Positions 4,979-5,194 of a stretch of 5,194 nt of DNA are shown one piece after another (the stretch's first letter is position 1; the number at the start of each line of letters is the position of its first letter). Position numbers and translations under genes: made by a program. The stretch comes from UBA10649 sp964597445 (lineage in GTDB: Bacteria > Actinomycetota > Actinomycetes > S36-B12), in the NCBI GenBank assembly GCA_964597445.1, contig CAZQXO010000085.1, forward strand, positions 1 through 5,194, given 5' to 3'. Under the pieces are notes generated by a model that made no database searches, was not told where the DNA came from, and saw only the letters and a list, made by a program, of their open reading frames with translations.

Positions 4979-5194
4979 TCACGCGGGAGCGGGACCACGG
5001 GCACTCGGCATGGGCTCGCCGACCCCGTAGCCCTGGCCTCGGAGGAAGGAGACGAGGTCCGCGCAGTGCTCCGGTCCACGCGTCTCGACGTGGACCACGA
5101 TCTCGACCTCGTCATATGCGAGGGAAGCATCGTCGCCATATGCGGCAGGCGCATCGGCTGTCCGGCCGCGAGGGAGGGCGGATAGGCCGCAGCC
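4979..5194 (-). CDS. ilvA: Threonine ammonia-lyase (threonine dehydratase), C-terminal end
   Basis: The last 71 residues of a gene entering from the right edge. The stretch LAYDEVEIVVHVETRGPEHC followed by ADLVSFLRGQGYGV is the C-terminal half of the ACT-like regulatory domain found in the roughly 400-residue actinobacterial threonine dehydratases. These PLP enzymes deaminate threonine to 2-oxobutyrate, the first step toward isoleucine. The PLP domain is outside the window, so the identification rests on this domain and is good but not complete; another ACT-domain enzyme is a small possibility. The TGA at 4979-4981 follows a short Pro/Ala-rich tail. Between about 5135 and 5173 the reading frame has poor codon bias and no likeness to the family, while the next frame looks better (see findings). 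The gene converges on greA, with vapBC between them. Confidence 0.78.
   Translation of the reverse strand, partial: GCGLSALPRGRTADAPAAYGDDASLAYDEVEIVVHVETRGPEHCADLVSFLRGQGYGVGEPMPSARGPAPA

Noticed and set aside
4928..5185. Open frames over the right end (plus 4928-5185 and minus 4861-5154)
   Set aside because: The ACT-domain motif DEVEIVVHVETRGPEH is in a different minus-strand frame (4979-5194), so these are shadows, apart from the short segment discussed as a possible frameshift.

Overview
The window reads as chromosomal DNA of a high-GC actinobacterium, most likely a member of the Microbacteriaceae such as Microbacterium. The evidence is a mycothiol S-conjugate amidase (mycothiol is confined to actinobacteria), DUF3817 and DUF4307 proteins, strong G/C bias at third codon positions, and TANNNT -10 elements set 6-7 nt before start codons, the actinobacterial leaderless arrangement. 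The genus is an inference.

Region 1 (1-3206, minus strand) is a tightly packed five-gene operon. In transcription order it holds mca (mycothiol S-conjugate amidase), a small single-pass membrane protein, a SURF1-family oxidase assembly factor, a PfkB-family sugar kinase, and a DUF3817 membrane protein that runs off the left edge. Junctions are ATGA overlaps, a 2-bp gap and a 9-bp gap, so translational coupling is likely.

Region 2 (3225-4245, plus strand) holds a DUF4307 single-pass membrane protein, divergent from mca with only 18 bp between start codons, and then greA (transcript cleavage factor). Both have a TANNNT element 6-7 nt before the start. The set greA / DUF4307 / mca / small protein has the same order and orientation as Rv1080c-Rv1083 of Mycobacterium tuberculosis, so it is an old actinobacterial core block.

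Region 3 (4294-4898, minus strand) is a compact type II toxin-antitoxin module, vapB (AbrB-fold antitoxin) and vapC (PIN-domain RNase toxin), joined by an ATGA overlap. It sits between the converging ends of greA and ilvA and is the only clearly accessory element. An 11-bp-arm inverted repeat at 4926-4955 covers the predicted vapB -35 and lies just past the ilvA stop, so it could be the VapBC operator, the ilvA terminator, or both.

Region 4 (4979-5194, minus strand) is the C-terminal end of a threonine ammonia-lyase (ilvA), entering from the right edge. A short segment near that edge looks out of frame relative to the family and to codon bias.

Most of the window is ordinary housekeeping DNA. 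I see no CRISPR array, insertion sequence, tRNA or rRNA, and no novel defence system. The points most worth a second look are the dual-role inverted repeat, the palindrome in the greA promoter, the promoter-less look of the mca start, and the possible compensated frameshift in ilvA.
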